This document shows, piece by piece, positions 1-8,893 of a DNA stretch of 64,000 nucleotides. Every line of letters starts with the position of its first letter. Position 1 is the first letter of the stretch. Location: assembly GCA_019459525.1 (NCBI GenBank), contig JAIBEY010000061.1, forward strand, positions 1 through 64,000, given 5' to 3'. The translations under genes were made by a program, and so were the position numbers. The DNA is from Prolixibacteraceae bacterium (lineage in GTDB: Bacteria > Bacteroidota > Bacteroidia > Bacteroidales > Prolixibacteraceae). The notes under the pieces are model-generated. The model saw only the letters and a list, made by a program, of their open reading frames with translations, was not told where the DNA came from and made no database searches.

Positions 1-178
1 ATGACTGAAATACAGTACATTAATAAGGTTAGATATGTTTGTGCATACCATTTCTACTTAGGTTGCCCGAGAAAAATAAGGTTTTAAAACCTTATCCTGC
101 ATTTTTAACCTCAGTAGTCAGGGCAAACACCAATGATTGTAACCTTATTACCTTATTTATAGTCTCATACTAAATTAT
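1..178. other. Non-coding window edge with a 20-bp palindrome
   Basis: No convincing coding sequence is seen here. A perfect 20-bp palindrome (ATAAGG...CCTTAT) lies at 76-95. The same AATAAGGTT word recurs near 21-29, and its complement AACCTTATT lies near 140-148, so the segment looks like a small repeat or protein-binding site next to the truncated ORF6N gene. Function is unknown. Confidence 0.4.
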
Positions 179-403
179 TTATGTCGAACTCAGGTTATTA
201 AATTCATCTTCTGATAATTGAAACATAAAATCTTCAGGGAATCTTGATAGATTGCGTTTAACCTGCTCATTTAATCGACGTGTCTCCACTCCATAGAGTT
301 CAGCCAAATCACTGTCTAACATTACTTTTGACTCCCTTATGAGATATATTTTGCTTACAATAGTTTCATCAGGAATTACTAAAGCACTTTCCGGATTGCT
401 CAT
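179..403 (-). pseudogene. Truncated ORF6N-domain protein (phage-type)
   Basis: The 74 residues match the start of the ORF6N family, DNA-binding-like proteins found in phages and scattered singly through Bacteroidota genomes. Recognisable elements are the opening IVSKIYLIRESKVMLDSDLAELYGV, shortened here to its key words KIYLIR, DLAELYGV, RLNEQVKRN and RFPEDFMFQL. Intact members continue with an S-x-WGG-x-R segment, an EQGVAML segment and a coiled coil to roughly 150-300 residues. Here the frame stops right after DEFNNLSST, and the downstream DNA does not encode the missing part in any frame I read. It is therefore a broken remnant, probably non-functional. The start ATG at 401-403 agrees with the family start. 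No neighbour suggests a role. Confidence 0.65.
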
Positions 404-469
404 CTTCGATGTCAGATTTTAAAAATTTGTGAATTATTGTTTCCACTCCCCAATCAAACAAAAGATATC

Positions 470-2008
470 TTATCCGCCCCAGTTTTCACGATCCAGACTT
501 CGGTACTGAATGGCTTCCGATAAATGATGGCTTTCAACGCGTTCACTTTTTTCGAGATCGGCGATGGTGCGCGAAACTTTCAGGATACGGTCGTAAGCAC
601 GTGCCGACAAACCGAGTTTTTCCATGGCATTTTTGAGCAGGCTGCTGCTGGCTTCGTCAAGATCGACGTATTGACGGATCATTTTCGACGACATTTGAGC
701 ATTGCAAAAAACGCCCTCGCTTTTTGCAAAACGGTGCGACTGAATTTCACGTGCGCCGATTACCCGGTCACGAATAGCAGTGCTTGGTTCGGTAACTGCT
801 TGTTCGGATAATTTTTTGAAGGGAACTGGAACTACTTCCAGATGAATATCGATACGGTCGAGCAGGGGGCCTGAAATTTTGTTCAGGTATTTGGCCACTA
901 CACCCGGACCACAAACGCACTCTTTGGTCGGATGGTTGTAATAGCCGCACGGACATGGGTTCATAGAAGTTACCAACATAAAACTGGCGGGGTATTCCAC
1001 CGAAAATTTAGCCCTGGAAATGGTGATGGTACGGTCTTCCAGCGGTTGTCGCATCACTTCGAGTACCTGCCGTTTAAACTCCGGAAGTTCGTCGAGAAAC
1101 AATACACCGTTGTGAGCCAGGCTAATTTCGCCCGGTTGGGGGAAAGCGCCTCCGCCTACAAGGGCAACATCTGAAATGGTATGGTGTGGTGAGCGGAACG
1201 GTCGTTGAGTCATCAGCGATGTTTCGCGGTCAATCTTCCCGACCACCGAATGTATTTTGGTGGTTTCCAGAGCTTCGCGTAAGGTAAAGGGTGGCAAAAT
1301 AGTCGGAATCCGTTTAGCCAGCATCGTTTTACCGGCTCCGGGAGGCCCAATCATGATGATGTTGTGGCCACCTGCTGCCGCAATTTCGAGTGCCCGTTTC
1401 ACATTTTCCTGCCCTTTCACGTCCGAGAAATCGACGTCGCACTCGTTTACTTTGGATAGAAATTCTTCACGGGTATTGACGATGGTTTGTTCAAGCTCGC
1501 ACTCATCATTAAAAAAACTAACGGCCTCGTTTAAACTATCCACCCCATAAACTTTCAACGTATCAACTACAGCGGCTTCTCGGGCGTTTTCCTTCGGAAG
1601 AATAAAACCTTCAAATCCTTCTTGGCGAGCTTTAATAGCAATGGGCAGCGCACCTTTAATCGGTTGCAGATTACCGTCGAGCGACAATTCGCCCATCATG
1701 ATAAAGTTCGAAACTTTGTCGGATTTTATTTGTTCCGAAGCAGCCAGAATGCCTATTGCCAGAGGTAAATCGTAGGCCGAACCTTCTTTCCGGATATCGG
1801 CAGGGGCCATGTTAATGACGACTTTTTTGCGCGGCCATTTAAAGTTATTGAGCCGCATAGCCGATTCGATGCGTTGCTGGCTCTCTTTTACTGCACTGTC
1901 GGGCAAACCCACCATAAAAAATTTGATGCCTTGTGAAATTTCGGTTTCGATGGTAATGGTTGTTGCATCGATGCCGTGTACCGCGCTGGCGAAGGTTTTT
2001 ACAAGCAT
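470..2008 (-). CDS. yifB: YifB/ComM family Mg-chelatase-like AAA+ ATPase
   Basis: This 512-residue protein has the full YifB/ComM architecture: an N-terminal ChlI-like domain (about 1-190), a Mg-chelatase AAA+ core with Walker A GPPGAGKT at 221-228 and Walker B LFLDELPEF near 303-311, and a C-terminal Mg-chelatase helical domain. Four cysteines (352, 354, 364, 366; PCPCGYY...CVCGP) form the zinc-ribbon-like insert typical of the family. ComM is a hexameric branch-migration helicase in natural transformation of Vibrio and Acinetobacter; in Bacteroidota the gene is near-universal and its role is less studied. It reads toward the window start and is separated from the carotenoid operon by 80 bp, so it may be its last gene or have its own promoter. 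Length and ends are normal. Confidence 0.93.
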   Translation of the reverse strand: MLVKTFASAVHGIDATTITIETEISQGIKFFMVGLPDSAVKESQQRIESAMRLNNFKWPRKKVVINMAPADIRKEGSAYDLPLAIGILAASEQIKSDKVSNFIMMGELSLDGNLQPIKGALPIAIKARQEGFEGFILPKENAREAAVVDTLKVYGVDSLNEAVSFFNDECELEQTIVNTREEFLSKVNECDVDFSDVKGQENVKRALEIAAAGGHNIIMIGPPGAGKTMLAKRIPTILPPFTLREALETTKIHSVVGKIDRETSLMTQRPFRSPHHTISDVALVGGGAFPQPGEISLAHNGVLFLDELPEFKRQVLEVMRQPLEDRTITISRAKFSVEYPASFMLVTSMNPCPCGYYNHPTKECVCGPGVVAKYLNKISGPLLDRIDIHLEVVPVPFKKLSEQAVTEPSTAIRDRVIGAREIQSHRFAKSEGVFCNAQMSSKMIRQYVDLDEASSSLLKNAMEKLGLSARAYDRILKVSRTIADLEKSERVESHHLSEAIQYRSLDRENWGG

Positions 2009-2088
2009 GGGATGGAAATTTACTGTTTCATGTCAGCTAAATTTACAAAGTTCAATTCAGAACACCAAATTATATTCACTGTGGCATT

Positions 2089-2841
2089 TTATTTCCTGTC
2101 CATCAACTCGGCCCCTACAAACTGCTGAATCCAGTCCATCGAACCGTAATCTTTTTGCATATCGGCAATAAACAGTTTGGCTTCTGTCGTTTGTTTGGTT
2201 TCATAAAGACTTTTCAGGATAAAGGCACGAAGGAGCATTTTTTGCCAGTTGCATTTCTGATTGTTTTGAGCCTCCATTAATTTTAAAGCTTTTCGGTAAG
2301 TTACCAGCGCCTCCATTTTATCGCCCCCAAAGGCAGCCGGGCGGTACAAAAGCGAGTTGCCTTTTTCAATGTAACCCATTGGTTCCGAGGGATTCAGTTC
2401 AATAGATTTGTCGATGTGATACATGCTTTTGGGGCCTAAAAATGGCGCTTTATAAAAGGCAAATGCAATTTTATAACCATAAAAAGCTCCGGATAAACTA
2501 TGCAGTTGCGCATTGTCCGGATGATCTTTCAGCATCTTCTCCAGATACTTATCGGCTTTATTCACATACGTCTTAGCCAAATCTTTTTTACCTGCCCCAA
2601 TCTGGTAGCCCACCAATCCGTACATGGCTTTAACCATCTCCGTTTGCCAGGCCAGGTCTGTCGGTTGCGCTTTTTCCATTTCGGCAATCAGCCCGGGCCA
2701 CGGAGCCATATTCCCGTTACGGTAACTTTCAAAAAATGCACACTGATAGTAAGCCAGATCTTTTTTCTGGGCAGTTGCCATTAAAACCGGAAAAATCAAT
2801 AATACAATCAGCGCTAAAATTTTATTTTTCGTCCCTTCCAT
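2089..2841 (-). CDS. Secreted TPR-like protein, last gene of the carotenoid operon
   Basis: A 250-residue protein with an N-terminal signal peptide (hydrophobic run at about 9-22, cleavage near ATAQKK), so it is probably periplasmic. The rest is alpha-helical and TPR-like: tandem helices include a YVNKADKYLEKMLKDHPDNAQLHSL unit (key residues A, Y, L, P, N) and a YHIDKSIELNPSEPMGYIEKGN unit that matches the TPR pattern ending in NP. Its start overlaps the glycosyltransferase gene by 28 bp, which argues for co-translation with crtD, cruF, crtW, the acyltransferase and the glycosyltransferase. No catalytic motif is visible. By context it could be a scaffold or transport helper for carotenoid glycoside handling, but that is inference. 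The fold call is fairly safe; the function is unknown. Confidence 0.75.
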   Translation of the reverse strand: MEGTKNKILALIVLLIFPVLMATAQKKDLAYYQCAFFESYRNGNMAPWPGLIAEMEKAQPTDLAWQTEMVKAMYGLVGYQIGAGKKDLAKTYVNKADKYLEKMLKDHPDNAQLHSLSGAFYGYKIAFAFYKAPFLGPKSMYHIDKSIELNPSEPMGYIEKGNSLLYRPAAFGGDKMEALVTYRKALKLMEAQNNQKCNWQKMLLRAFILKSLYETKQTTEAKLFIADMQKDYGSMDWIQQFVGAELMDRK

Positions 2842-3908
2842 GTGGTGTTTTTTCTAATCCTCCTGAAAATATTGTAAAAAACGATAGCTGTAAAACTAAT
2901 CATCTGCAACGGATGCAGAAAAATGGCCCATGCCAGATTTTGTCGGCTAGCTACAGAAACAAATATGCTATTGACAACGATTACCAACACAAATAAACCG
3001 AAAAACTGCCAACCAGCCATAGCAAATATGATGAATGGCCCCAAACAGACCATGAGCCAGAAGCCTGTCATAACCAATCGCTGTCCCCCAAAATACTCGT
3101 GCATGTTACGCGAGAATCCAACAATAGCTTCATTAAAATGGCGGTACATCCGGCACGTAATATCGTTGTTGCCCAGCATAACGGCCATTTTGTAACCTGC
3201 CGATTTAACCATTCTGGCCAGACGAATATCTTCAACATGCAAATTCCAAACTTTGGAATGCCATTGGTTAATTTGATAATTCTCTGCTTCGAACATCATA
3301 AATTGCCCGTTAGCCGCTGATAGGGACGAAAACCTGGTTTTTTGTACCAAAATCAGGGGTAGCAGGCTTTGTAATATCCAATTCATTACCGGAACAGTTA
3401 TTCGCTCCGCAAAAGTCTCCATTTTTTGCTGAGGGAAAACCGATAAAAGCATCAGTTTCTTTTCCTGAAAAAAGGCAACTGCTTTAGTAATTGCAATAGT
3501 ATTCACTTCCACATCGGCATCCAGAAAAACGAAATATTTTCCCGATGCTTTTCGGGCCAATTGGTGGCAGGCAAAATCTTTTCCGATCCAACCGGCAGGA
3601 AGTTCCACGCTTTGGAACCAGCGAATCCGATTGTCTTCATCAGCGAACAGGCTCAGGATTTCTTCGGTTTTGTCAGACGAATGATCGCTGCAAACCATTA
3701 CTTCAAAATCAGGATAATTAAGTTTTTGGAGTCCGGTCAGCAGTTTCCCGATAACTGCTTCTTCATTTCGGGCCGGAATCAGGATCGAAACTCTCGGGCA
3801 TGTTGCTGGTTTTTTGTCCGGAAGGTGAGGCGCAGACAAAGCGTTTACCAGCGAAATAATGGTTCGCAGCAACAAAAAGCCCCATATAAAAACGACGAGG
3901 ATTTCCAT
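2814..3908 (-). CDS. Family 2 glycosyltransferase, probable carotenoid glycosyltransferase (CruC-like)
   Basis: A 364-residue membrane GT2. An N-terminal membrane helix (about 1-25) is followed by the GT-A domain: PRVSILIPARNEE near 39-50, SDHSSD near 74-79, GWIGKDFACHQLA near 106-118, and the metal-binding FLDADVE near 128-134. The C-terminal third carries about three membrane helices. The GWxGKxxA element is shared with glycosyltransferases of hopanoid and carotenoid clusters. Its start codon shares one base with the stop of the acyltransferase gene (TAATG), and it overlaps the downstream TPR gene by 28 bp. Placement after cruF and crtD suggests that it adds a sugar to the 1'-hydroxyl, as CruC does in green sulfur bacteria. 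Sugar and acceptor are inferred from context only. Confidence 0.8.
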   Translation of the reverse strand: MEILVVFIWGFLLLRTIISLVNALSAPHLPDKKPATCPRVSILIPARNEEAVIGKLLTGLQKLNYPDFEVMVCSDHSSDKTEEILSLFADEDNRIRWFQSVELPAGWIGKDFACHQLARKASGKYFVFLDADVEVNTIAITKAVAFFQEKKLMLLSVFPQQKMETFAERITVPVMNWILQSLLPLILVQKTRFSSLSAANGQFMMFEAENYQINQWHSKVWNLHVEDIRLARMVKSAGYKMAVMLGNNDITCRMYRHFNEAIVGFSRNMHEYFGGQRLVMTGFWLMVCLGPFIIFAMAGWQFFGLFVLVIVVNSIFVSVASRQNLAWAIFLHPLQMISFTAIVFYNIFRRIRKNTTWKGRKIKF

Positions 3909-4516
3909 TATTCGGTTTGCTTTGAAATGCAGGACTGATAAAAAGCGTGGTAAGCCAGCTCAACGGCTTCTGCTGTTCGCTCACCGGTATAATTTTCGAG
4001 GTAAATGCGGATTTCGGGTCGAGCCATGCTAAAATGATCGATCAAAACAACGGCAAATGCGATGAGCGAATCGTTGTGGTTTGCGGCTATCCGCATAAAA
4101 CCCCGCTGAAATGGAAAGTTTTGCCGATGGTGTGAAATAATTTCGCCTGAAGGATAAATGGTAACTGCATGAAGCGGATTTCTCAGCAATTCACTGGCAT
4201 AGTTGAGCGATTCAAGCACATCCCGACTGTTTTTGCGTACCGAAAATACTCCGCAGCGAGTCAGAAACATGCGCTTAGCCAGTTCTTCTTCGAGCATCAT
4301 CACATGAAAACGTCGCCTGAAAATTGTATTGCACAAGTACATTGACCAGTAACCGTCGTAATAACTGAAATGATTTTGCAGCAGAAGTACCGATTGGCCA
4401 TCGGGAAATGTATCGTTGGTAATCACACTTATTTTCCGGAAGTATATCTTTTGCAGTACCCTGAAATACGAACTGTAAAACCATAGCCAAAGGCTGTTAT
4501 ATCGTGCTCTGATCAT
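3908..4516 (-). CDS. PlsC-like acyltransferase, probable carotenoid glycoside acyltransferase (CruD-like)
   Basis: A lysophospholipid-acyltransferase-fold protein of 202 residues. The catalytic HX4D motif is present as NHFSYYD (His49, Asp54 from the chosen start), and the substrate-binding block reads IYPSGEI in place of the usual FPEG. I start it at the ATG at 4514-4516 because that ATG overlaps the crtW stop as ATGA, a classic coupling signal. A longer in-frame start at 4549 would add 11 residues. In a carotenoid operon with a glycosyltransferase, the likely job is esterifying the sugar with a fatty acid, as CruD does for chlorobactene glucoside. A generic 1-acylglycerol-phosphate acyltransferase role cannot be excluded. 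Confidence 0.78.
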   Translation of the reverse strand: MIRARYNSLWLWFYSSYFRVLQKIYFRKISVITNDTFPDGQSVLLLQNHFSYYDGYWSMYLCNTIFRRRFHVMMLEEELAKRMFLTRCGVFSVRKNSRDVLESLNYASELLRNPLHAVTIYPSGEIISHHRQNFPFQRGFMRIAANHNDSLIAFAVVLIDHFSMARPEIRIYLENYTGERTAEAVELAYHAFYQSCISKQTE

Positions 4517-5193
4517 TGTTGCTGGTTTTTTAGTTGATATAGCTTCCACCAGGGTGTGTGCGGCGATTCGTGGTGCTCAAAATGGTATCCGAAGAAATAA
4601 CACGAGAGCATGGCCCACCAATGTGGCCCTTTTTGTGTGCGCGAATGGTGAGGCATCATGGTTTCGGTGTGAGGTAACCGGTGAGGGCGGTAAGTTCCGA
4701 AATAAAACAACTGGAATGTGGCTAATACGGATGGCAGAACCCAGAATAAAATCAGGTTTGCCTGATTTATCCAGATTTGCAGCATATTAAAGATTACAGC
4801 TAAAGTGATGATCTGCCACCAGCTCACATAATTTTTTAGGAATGAAAACCACCAATACCAGAAGTTTTGTGAAGTGGTACAAAAATCAGGATCATTGGTT
4901 TCGCCCGGAAATTGGTGATGCAGATGATGCTTTACGTAAAGTCTGGGATATGATAATGCGGCGAAAAACCAGGTTGCTACACTGCCAATTGCTGTATTTA
5001 CAGAGCGTTTCGAGGAAACCAACCCGTGCATGGCATCGTGGGCAGTGATAAAAAGCCCGGTATATAAATACGTTTGTACCGCAATATGCACGTACATCAT
5101 GGGCGAGGTGACTGACACTTCAACAAATACCAGCGACCAGACCAAATGACCAAGCCAGATGAATATAACGATTAGTGCAATCAGTAGTCCCAT
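4513..5193 (-). CDS. crtW: Beta-carotene ketolase (CrtW-type fatty-acid-desaturase superfamily)
   Basis: A 226-residue integral membrane di-iron enzyme that introduces a keto group at C4 of a beta-ionone ring. The histidine clusters of the family are all visible: HDAMH at 52-56, HHLHH at 89-93, FGTYRPHR near 166-172, and HFEHHESPHTPWW at 204-216, the last almost diagnostic for CrtW (HFEHHxxPxxPWW). Membrane helices flank the clusters. It overlaps cruF by 13 bp upstream and the acyltransferase by 4 bp downstream. A ketolase needs a cyclised end, so its presence implies a lycopene cyclase encoded outside the window. Bicyclic or monocyclic substrates are both possible; the CruF and CrtD neighbours favour a monocyclic gamma-carotene derivative. 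Confidence 0.9.
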   Translation of the reverse strand: MGLLIALIVIFIWLGHLVWSLVFVEVSVTSPMMYVHIAVQTYLYTGLFITAHDAMHGLVSSKRSVNTAIGSVATWFFAALSYPRLYVKHHLHHQFPGETNDPDFCTTSQNFWYWWFSFLKNYVSWWQIITLAVIFNMLQIWINQANLILFWVLPSVLATFQLFYFGTYRPHRLPHTETMMPHHSRTQKGPHWWAMLSCYFFGYHFEHHESPHTPWWKLYQLKNQQQ

Positions 5194-5834
5194 AATGGCG
5201 TTCGGATTAAAAGATTTAGGGCCAGGAAAAAAACAACCTGCATGGCAAATAATAAACCTGCAATCCGGTTATTAATCTCAACTTTCAGGATGCGGATAAA
5301 GAGGAATAAAAATCCTGAAATCAGAAACCAATCGGTGTAGTTTTTCACCGGAATTGGTTGGCCTCCCCAACTCCACATGCCTGTGGCAATCGCAACCGGT
5401 TCCATCAACCAATCGAAGGTAACCATGGCGGCAGCGCCAACCAAGGGAAAATACCAATTGTCGCGAATGTTTCTGGCCAGCGCCGAAATACAATAAACCA
5501 AAACCAACCAGTTGATTCCGATGGTCAGGGGCGTATTCCAAAGTTTAAAACCGAGGGCATTTCCGTATTCATACTGTCCGAATAGCAATTGGGTGTTTAC
5601 GCCAATCAACTCGGCAAAGAATCCAACCAAGGCAATACCTAAAAAAACGATCCAGCTTTTTAAGTTTTTGGGTTCGTGAAAATACAGCAAAAGCACGGCA
5701 GCCATGACCATACCGTATGGTGTTAAAATCTGGAAAAGCGGACGAAGAGGCTGAATCAGGAACCCAGCCACACCGACCAGATACCATACTACGATAATAA
5801 TCTTAACCACCTGTTCGTTCAACAAAACCTTCAT
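5181..5834 (-). CDS. cruF: Carotenoid 1',2'-hydratase, CruF family
   Basis: A 217-residue polytopic membrane protein with about seven hydrophobic segments, matching the carotenoid biosynthesis family of CruF and of bisanhydrobacterioruberin hydratase. Family signatures include FFAELIGVNT (Glu and Gly), FGQYEYGNALGFKLWNTPLTIG, shortened here to the Y-x-Y...LG-x-K-L...P-L pattern, and FDWLMEPVA, whose Asp and Pro align with the conserved DxxxxPVA element. The family hydrates the psi end of gamma-carotene, giving the 1'-OH that CrtD and glycosyltransferases then use. It lies 6 bp after crtD and overlaps crtW by 13 bp. It is not a CrtYcd cyclase: the PxE(E/D) motifs of that family are absent. Confidence 0.82.
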   Translation of the reverse strand: MKVLLNEQVVKIIIVVWYLVGVAGFLIQPLRPLFQILTPYGMVMAAVLLLYFHEPKNLKSWIVFLGIALVGFFAELIGVNTQLLFGQYEYGNALGFKLWNTPLTIGINWLVLVYCISALARNIRDNWYFPLVGAAAMVTFDWLMEPVAIATGMWSWGGQPIPVKNYTDWFLISGFLFLFIRILKVEINNRIAGLLFAMQVVFFLALNLLIRTPLWDY

Positions 5835-5840
5835 TTTTTT

Positions 5841-7301
5841 CTACTTTTTGAGTTGCTCTTCTATCAATCCATCCACAATTTTTGCCGACGACAAACACAA
5901 CGGAATTCCACCCCCGGGATGCACACTCCCGCCTACAAAATACAGTCCTTCTATGTCGTTCCGGAAGTTGGCATGGCGGTTAAACGAAGCATACCGGCTG
6001 TTTGAGCTGCTTCCGTATAAAGAACCGTTAACCGAACCGGTTTGTTTCGCTATTTCGGGTGGTGAAAGAATTTCTTCGCCAATGATGCAATCCGATAAAT
6101 TCCGGTTAAGCATTTGTTGCAGTTTCTCCAATATATTTTTTCGAGATTGCTCAATCAACTCATCCCAGTTTTGCCCCACATCAGCGGGCGCATTAACCAT
6201 TACAAACCAGTTTTCACAGCCTTCGGGGGCATCCGGCTTATTGTATTTACTGCTGATGTAAATGTAAACAGTAGGGTCGGAATACACGTTTTTGACTTTA
6301 AATAACTGCCTGAATTCTTCCTGATAATCGTTACTGAAGAAGATATTGTGAACATCCAATTCGGGGAATATTCCCTTCATTCCCCAGTAAAAAATCAGGG
6401 CCGACGAAGAACGCTCTTGTTTTGCAATTTTGGCCAGGCGTTTCTGGTCGGGCATCAAAGAAGAATAAAACAAGTGAATATCCACATCGCTGATTACCAT
6501 ATCCGCTGCAACAAATCCGGAGTCGATCCAAGCCCCTTTTACACAGCCGTTTTCCATTTCAACTTTTCGGACTGGCTGATTAAAATGAAATTCGACACCC
6601 AACCGTAAGGCTTGCTGAACCAGAGAGTCGGTTACCCTGAACATGCCGCCTTCCGGAACAAAAGCGCCCAGGTTGTGCTCCAGGTGCGCGATTACACTCA
6701 GCGTTGCCGGAGTTTGGTAGGGATTACTTCCGTTGTAAGTTGCATAGCGGTCGAACAACTGAACCAGCCTTTTTTCTCCCAATTCGTGGGTATTAAAATC
6801 GTGCAGGCTATCGAAAGCCCGGAGTTTCCGGAAATTCAGCAGTGTTTTTAGCGATTTCCAGTTCATCAGGTTTTTCAGTCGATGGAACGATCCAAAAATA
6901 AACAGATCGGCGGTCAGGTCATAAACTTTTGACGACTGTTGAAGATAACGGATTACTTTTTCCGCCGGAACGTTTAGTTTTTCCTGAATCTCAGCCGAAA
7001 ACCTGGAGACTTCGCTAAAAGCCAGAATCCGGGTTTGATCCGGATAAAAATACCGGGTAATTACATCCAGTTTGCCTACAGGAAACTGAAGGTCTTCGTC
7101 GAGTAATTCAAAAACCAATTCAGGCAAAGTAAAAAGCGAGGGGCCGGCATCGAACCGGAAACCACCGAATTTTCGCTCCGAAATTTTACCTCCTGCCCTG
7201 CCGGATGCTTCGTACACCTGTACCTGAATACCTCTTCGGGCAAGCCTGATAGCCGAAGCCAGTCCTCCAATTCCTGATCCGATAACAATGGCACGTGTCA
7301 T
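5841..7301 (-). CDS. crtD: 1-hydroxycarotenoid 3,4-desaturase (CrtD-type)
   Basis: A 486-residue FAD-dependent amine-oxidase-fold desaturase. The Rossmann signature GSGIGGLASA starts at residue 8, followed by YEASGRAGGKI (FAD-binding ExxxRxGG), and the C-terminal FAD block GLYFVGGSVHPGGGIPLCL closes the protein. Internal words typical of CrtD rather than CrtI are DRYATYNGSNPYQTPAT and HLEHNLGAFVPEGGM (key residues Y-x-G-S-x-P-Y-x-T and P-x-GGM). The reaction inserts the 3',4' double bond after CruF-type hydration. It is the first gene of the six-gene minus-strand operon and is divergent from crtI across 107 bp. Length is normal for the family. Confidence 0.88.
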   Translation of the reverse strand: MTRAIVIGSGIGGLASAIRLARRGIQVQVYEASGRAGGKISERKFGGFRFDAGPSLFTLPELVFELLDEDLQFPVGKLDVITRYFYPDQTRILAFSEVSRFSAEIQEKLNVPAEKVIRYLQQSSKVYDLTADLFIFGSFHRLKNLMNWKSLKTLLNFRKLRAFDSLHDFNTHELGEKRLVQLFDRYATYNGSNPYQTPATLSVIAHLEHNLGAFVPEGGMFRVTDSLVQQALRLGVEFHFNQPVRKVEMENGCVKGAWIDSGFVAADMVISDVDIHLFYSSLMPDQKRLAKIAKQERSSSALIFYWGMKGIFPELDVHNIFFSNDYQEEFRQLFKVKNVYSDPTVYIYISSKYNKPDAPEGCENWFVMVNAPADVGQNWDELIEQSRKNILEKLQQMLNRNLSDCIIGEEILSPPEIAKQTGSVNGSLYGSSSNSRYASFNRHANFRNDIEGLYFVGGSVHPGGGIPLCLSSAKIVDGLIEEQLKK

Positions 7302-7408
7302 AAGTGATTAAATTTATGCAAAACAACCATGTTCCCAAAATAAATTTGTAATTTACTAAAACATTTTGAACTTAGTTTGTTTAAGTGTATGGCAAATAAA
7401 TTAAACAA
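7302..7408. promoter_or_regulatory. Divergent crtD / crtI control region
   Basis: This 107-bp, AT-rich region must contain promoters for both carotenoid operons. On the plus strand TAAATTTG at 7341-7348 fits the Bacteroidota -7 element TAnnTTTG, about 60 bp ahead of crtI, but no good TTG element lies at the usual distance upstream. ACTTA-N7-TAAGT at 7370-7386 is a short inverted repeat that could be an operator. No MerR/CarH-type regulator gene is adjacent. Both calls rest on pattern matching only. Confidence 0.4.
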
Positions 7409-8893
7409 ATGCAAAAAAAAGTAATAATTATCGGAACTGGCCTTGGCGGATTAACTACAGCTTTGAGATTGTCGGTCAGAGGATACCGGGTGGAGATGGT
7501 GGAGAAATACCATCGCGCCGGGGGGCGGCTCAACCTGCTCGAAAAGGATGGCTTTAAATTCGACATGGCGCCGACTTTTTTTAGCATGAGTTACGAATTT
7601 CAGGAACTTATAAAAGACTGCAACATTGAAATGCCATTCGAGTTTGTTGAGCTCGATCCACTTTATTCGGTTCATTTTGAGGGCGATAAGAAAAGTTATT
7701 TGATTTACAAGGATCTGACCAAACTGGCGCGCGAATTTCAGGATGTTGAACCCGATTTTGAGAGAAAACTACGCAAATTTCTGAAGGCTTCCGGGCAATT
7801 GTTTCACGATACCGAAGGCATTGTAATTAAACAGAATTTTGATTCGTTGGCGCAGTACCTGTTAAAGCTCACCACGGTTCCGATTAAGCACGCGCCCAAA
7901 ATGTTTTATTCGATGTGGACCGAAATGGAACGCAATTTCGAGTCGTTTGAGGTGAAAGTTATTTTTTCGCTGGTCGGATTTTTTCTTGGGGCAACTCCGT
8001 TCGACACACCTGCGGTTTATACCCTGCTGAACTATACCGAGTTGGTGCACGATGGTTATTATAACGTGAAGGGCGGAATGTACAAGATTGTAGAAGGTTT
8101 ACTTCAGGAGTTGGAAAAACGTGGTGTAAAGATTCACTACAACACCGAGATCGTTGACTTTTTGACCGACGGAAAAAGCATCCGGTCATTTTCTGACAAA
8201 GAAGGAAAATTGTGGGAAGCCGATCAGTTTGTGGTAAATGCCGATGCGGCGTGGTTTCGTGGAGCGATACTGAAGCGGCCTGATTTTTCGGAACAGAAAC
8301 TGGATGCAAAAAAATGGACCCTTGCCCCGTTAACCATTTATCTTGGTCTCGACACCAAAGTTCCGGATATGTATCATCATAACTATTTCCTGAGAAGAAA
8401 TTTCAGGGAATATGCCGGAAAGATTTTCAAAAATAAAATTAAACTCGATAAGCCGTATTATTACGTCAATATTCAATCGATGCACAACCCGAACTACGCC
8501 CCTCCGGGAAAAGAGTGTATCTTTATTCTTTGTCCGGTTCCCGATTTAAGGTACAAGTCTGACTGGAGCGACGATCAGGAAATTGCTGACAGTATTATAC
8601 AGGACATGAGCGACCGTACCGGTTTCGATTTTCATAAACACACCGAAGTAAAAGTTGTTTTAAATCCGGAACACTGGCAGAATATGTTTGGTTTGTACAG
8701 GGGAAGCGGCCTGGGTTTGGCGCACGATTTGAATCAGGTTGGTGGTTTCAGGCCAAAAAATAAAGACGAAAAATTCAATAATCTGTACTATGTAGGTGCA
8801 TCGACAGTTCCCGGAACCGGGCTACCGATGACCGTAATAAGCTCGAGATTGGTAACCGAACGAATACAGAAAGACAATGGAATTGTATCGTAA
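7409..8893 (+). CDS. crtI: Phytoene desaturase (CrtI)
   Basis: A 494-residue FAD-dependent desaturase that converts phytoene toward lycopene. The N-terminal dinucleotide fold reads GTGLGGLTTALRL from residue 9, followed by EKYHRAGGRLN; the C-terminal block reads NNLYYVGASTVPGTGLPMTVIS, with the bacterial-type carotenoid dehydrogenase pattern (V-G-x-x-x-x-P-G-x-G-x-P). The internal GGMYKIVEGL is the usual CrtI substrate-domain word. The ATG at 7409 gives the family N-terminus. It overlaps crtB by 17 bp, forming the plus-strand operon opposite crtD. The two desaturase paralogues on either side of one promoter region divide early (CrtI) and late (CrtD) desaturation. Confidence 0.93.
   Translation: MQKKVIIIGTGLGGLTTALRLSVRGYRVEMVEKYHRAGGRLNLLEKDGFKFDMAPTFFSMSYEFQELIKDCNIEMPFEFVELDPLYSVHFEGDKKSYLIYKDLTKLAREFQDVEPDFERKLRKFLKASGQLFHDTEGIVIKQNFDSLAQYLLKLTTVPIKHAPKMFYSMWTEMERNFESFEVKVIFSLVGFFLGATPFDTPAVYTLLNYTELVHDGYYNVKGGMYKIVEGLLQELEKRGVKIHYNTEIVDFLTDGKSIRSFSDKEGKLWEADQFVVNADAAWFRGAILKRPDFSEQKLDAKKWTLAPLTIYLGLDTKVPDMYHHNYFLRRNFREYAGKIFKNKIKLDKPYYYVNIQSMHNPNYAPPGKECIFILCPVPDLRYKSDWSDDQEIADSIIQDMSDRTGFDFHKHTEVKVVLNPEHWQNMFGLYRGSGLGLAHDLNQVGGFRPKNKDEKFNNLYYVGASTVPGTGLPMTVISSRLVTERIQKDNGIVS

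Noticed and set aside
5181-5834. CrtYcd lycopene cyclase
   Set aside because: The motifs match the CruF hydratase family, and the cyclase PxE(E/D) elements are absent.
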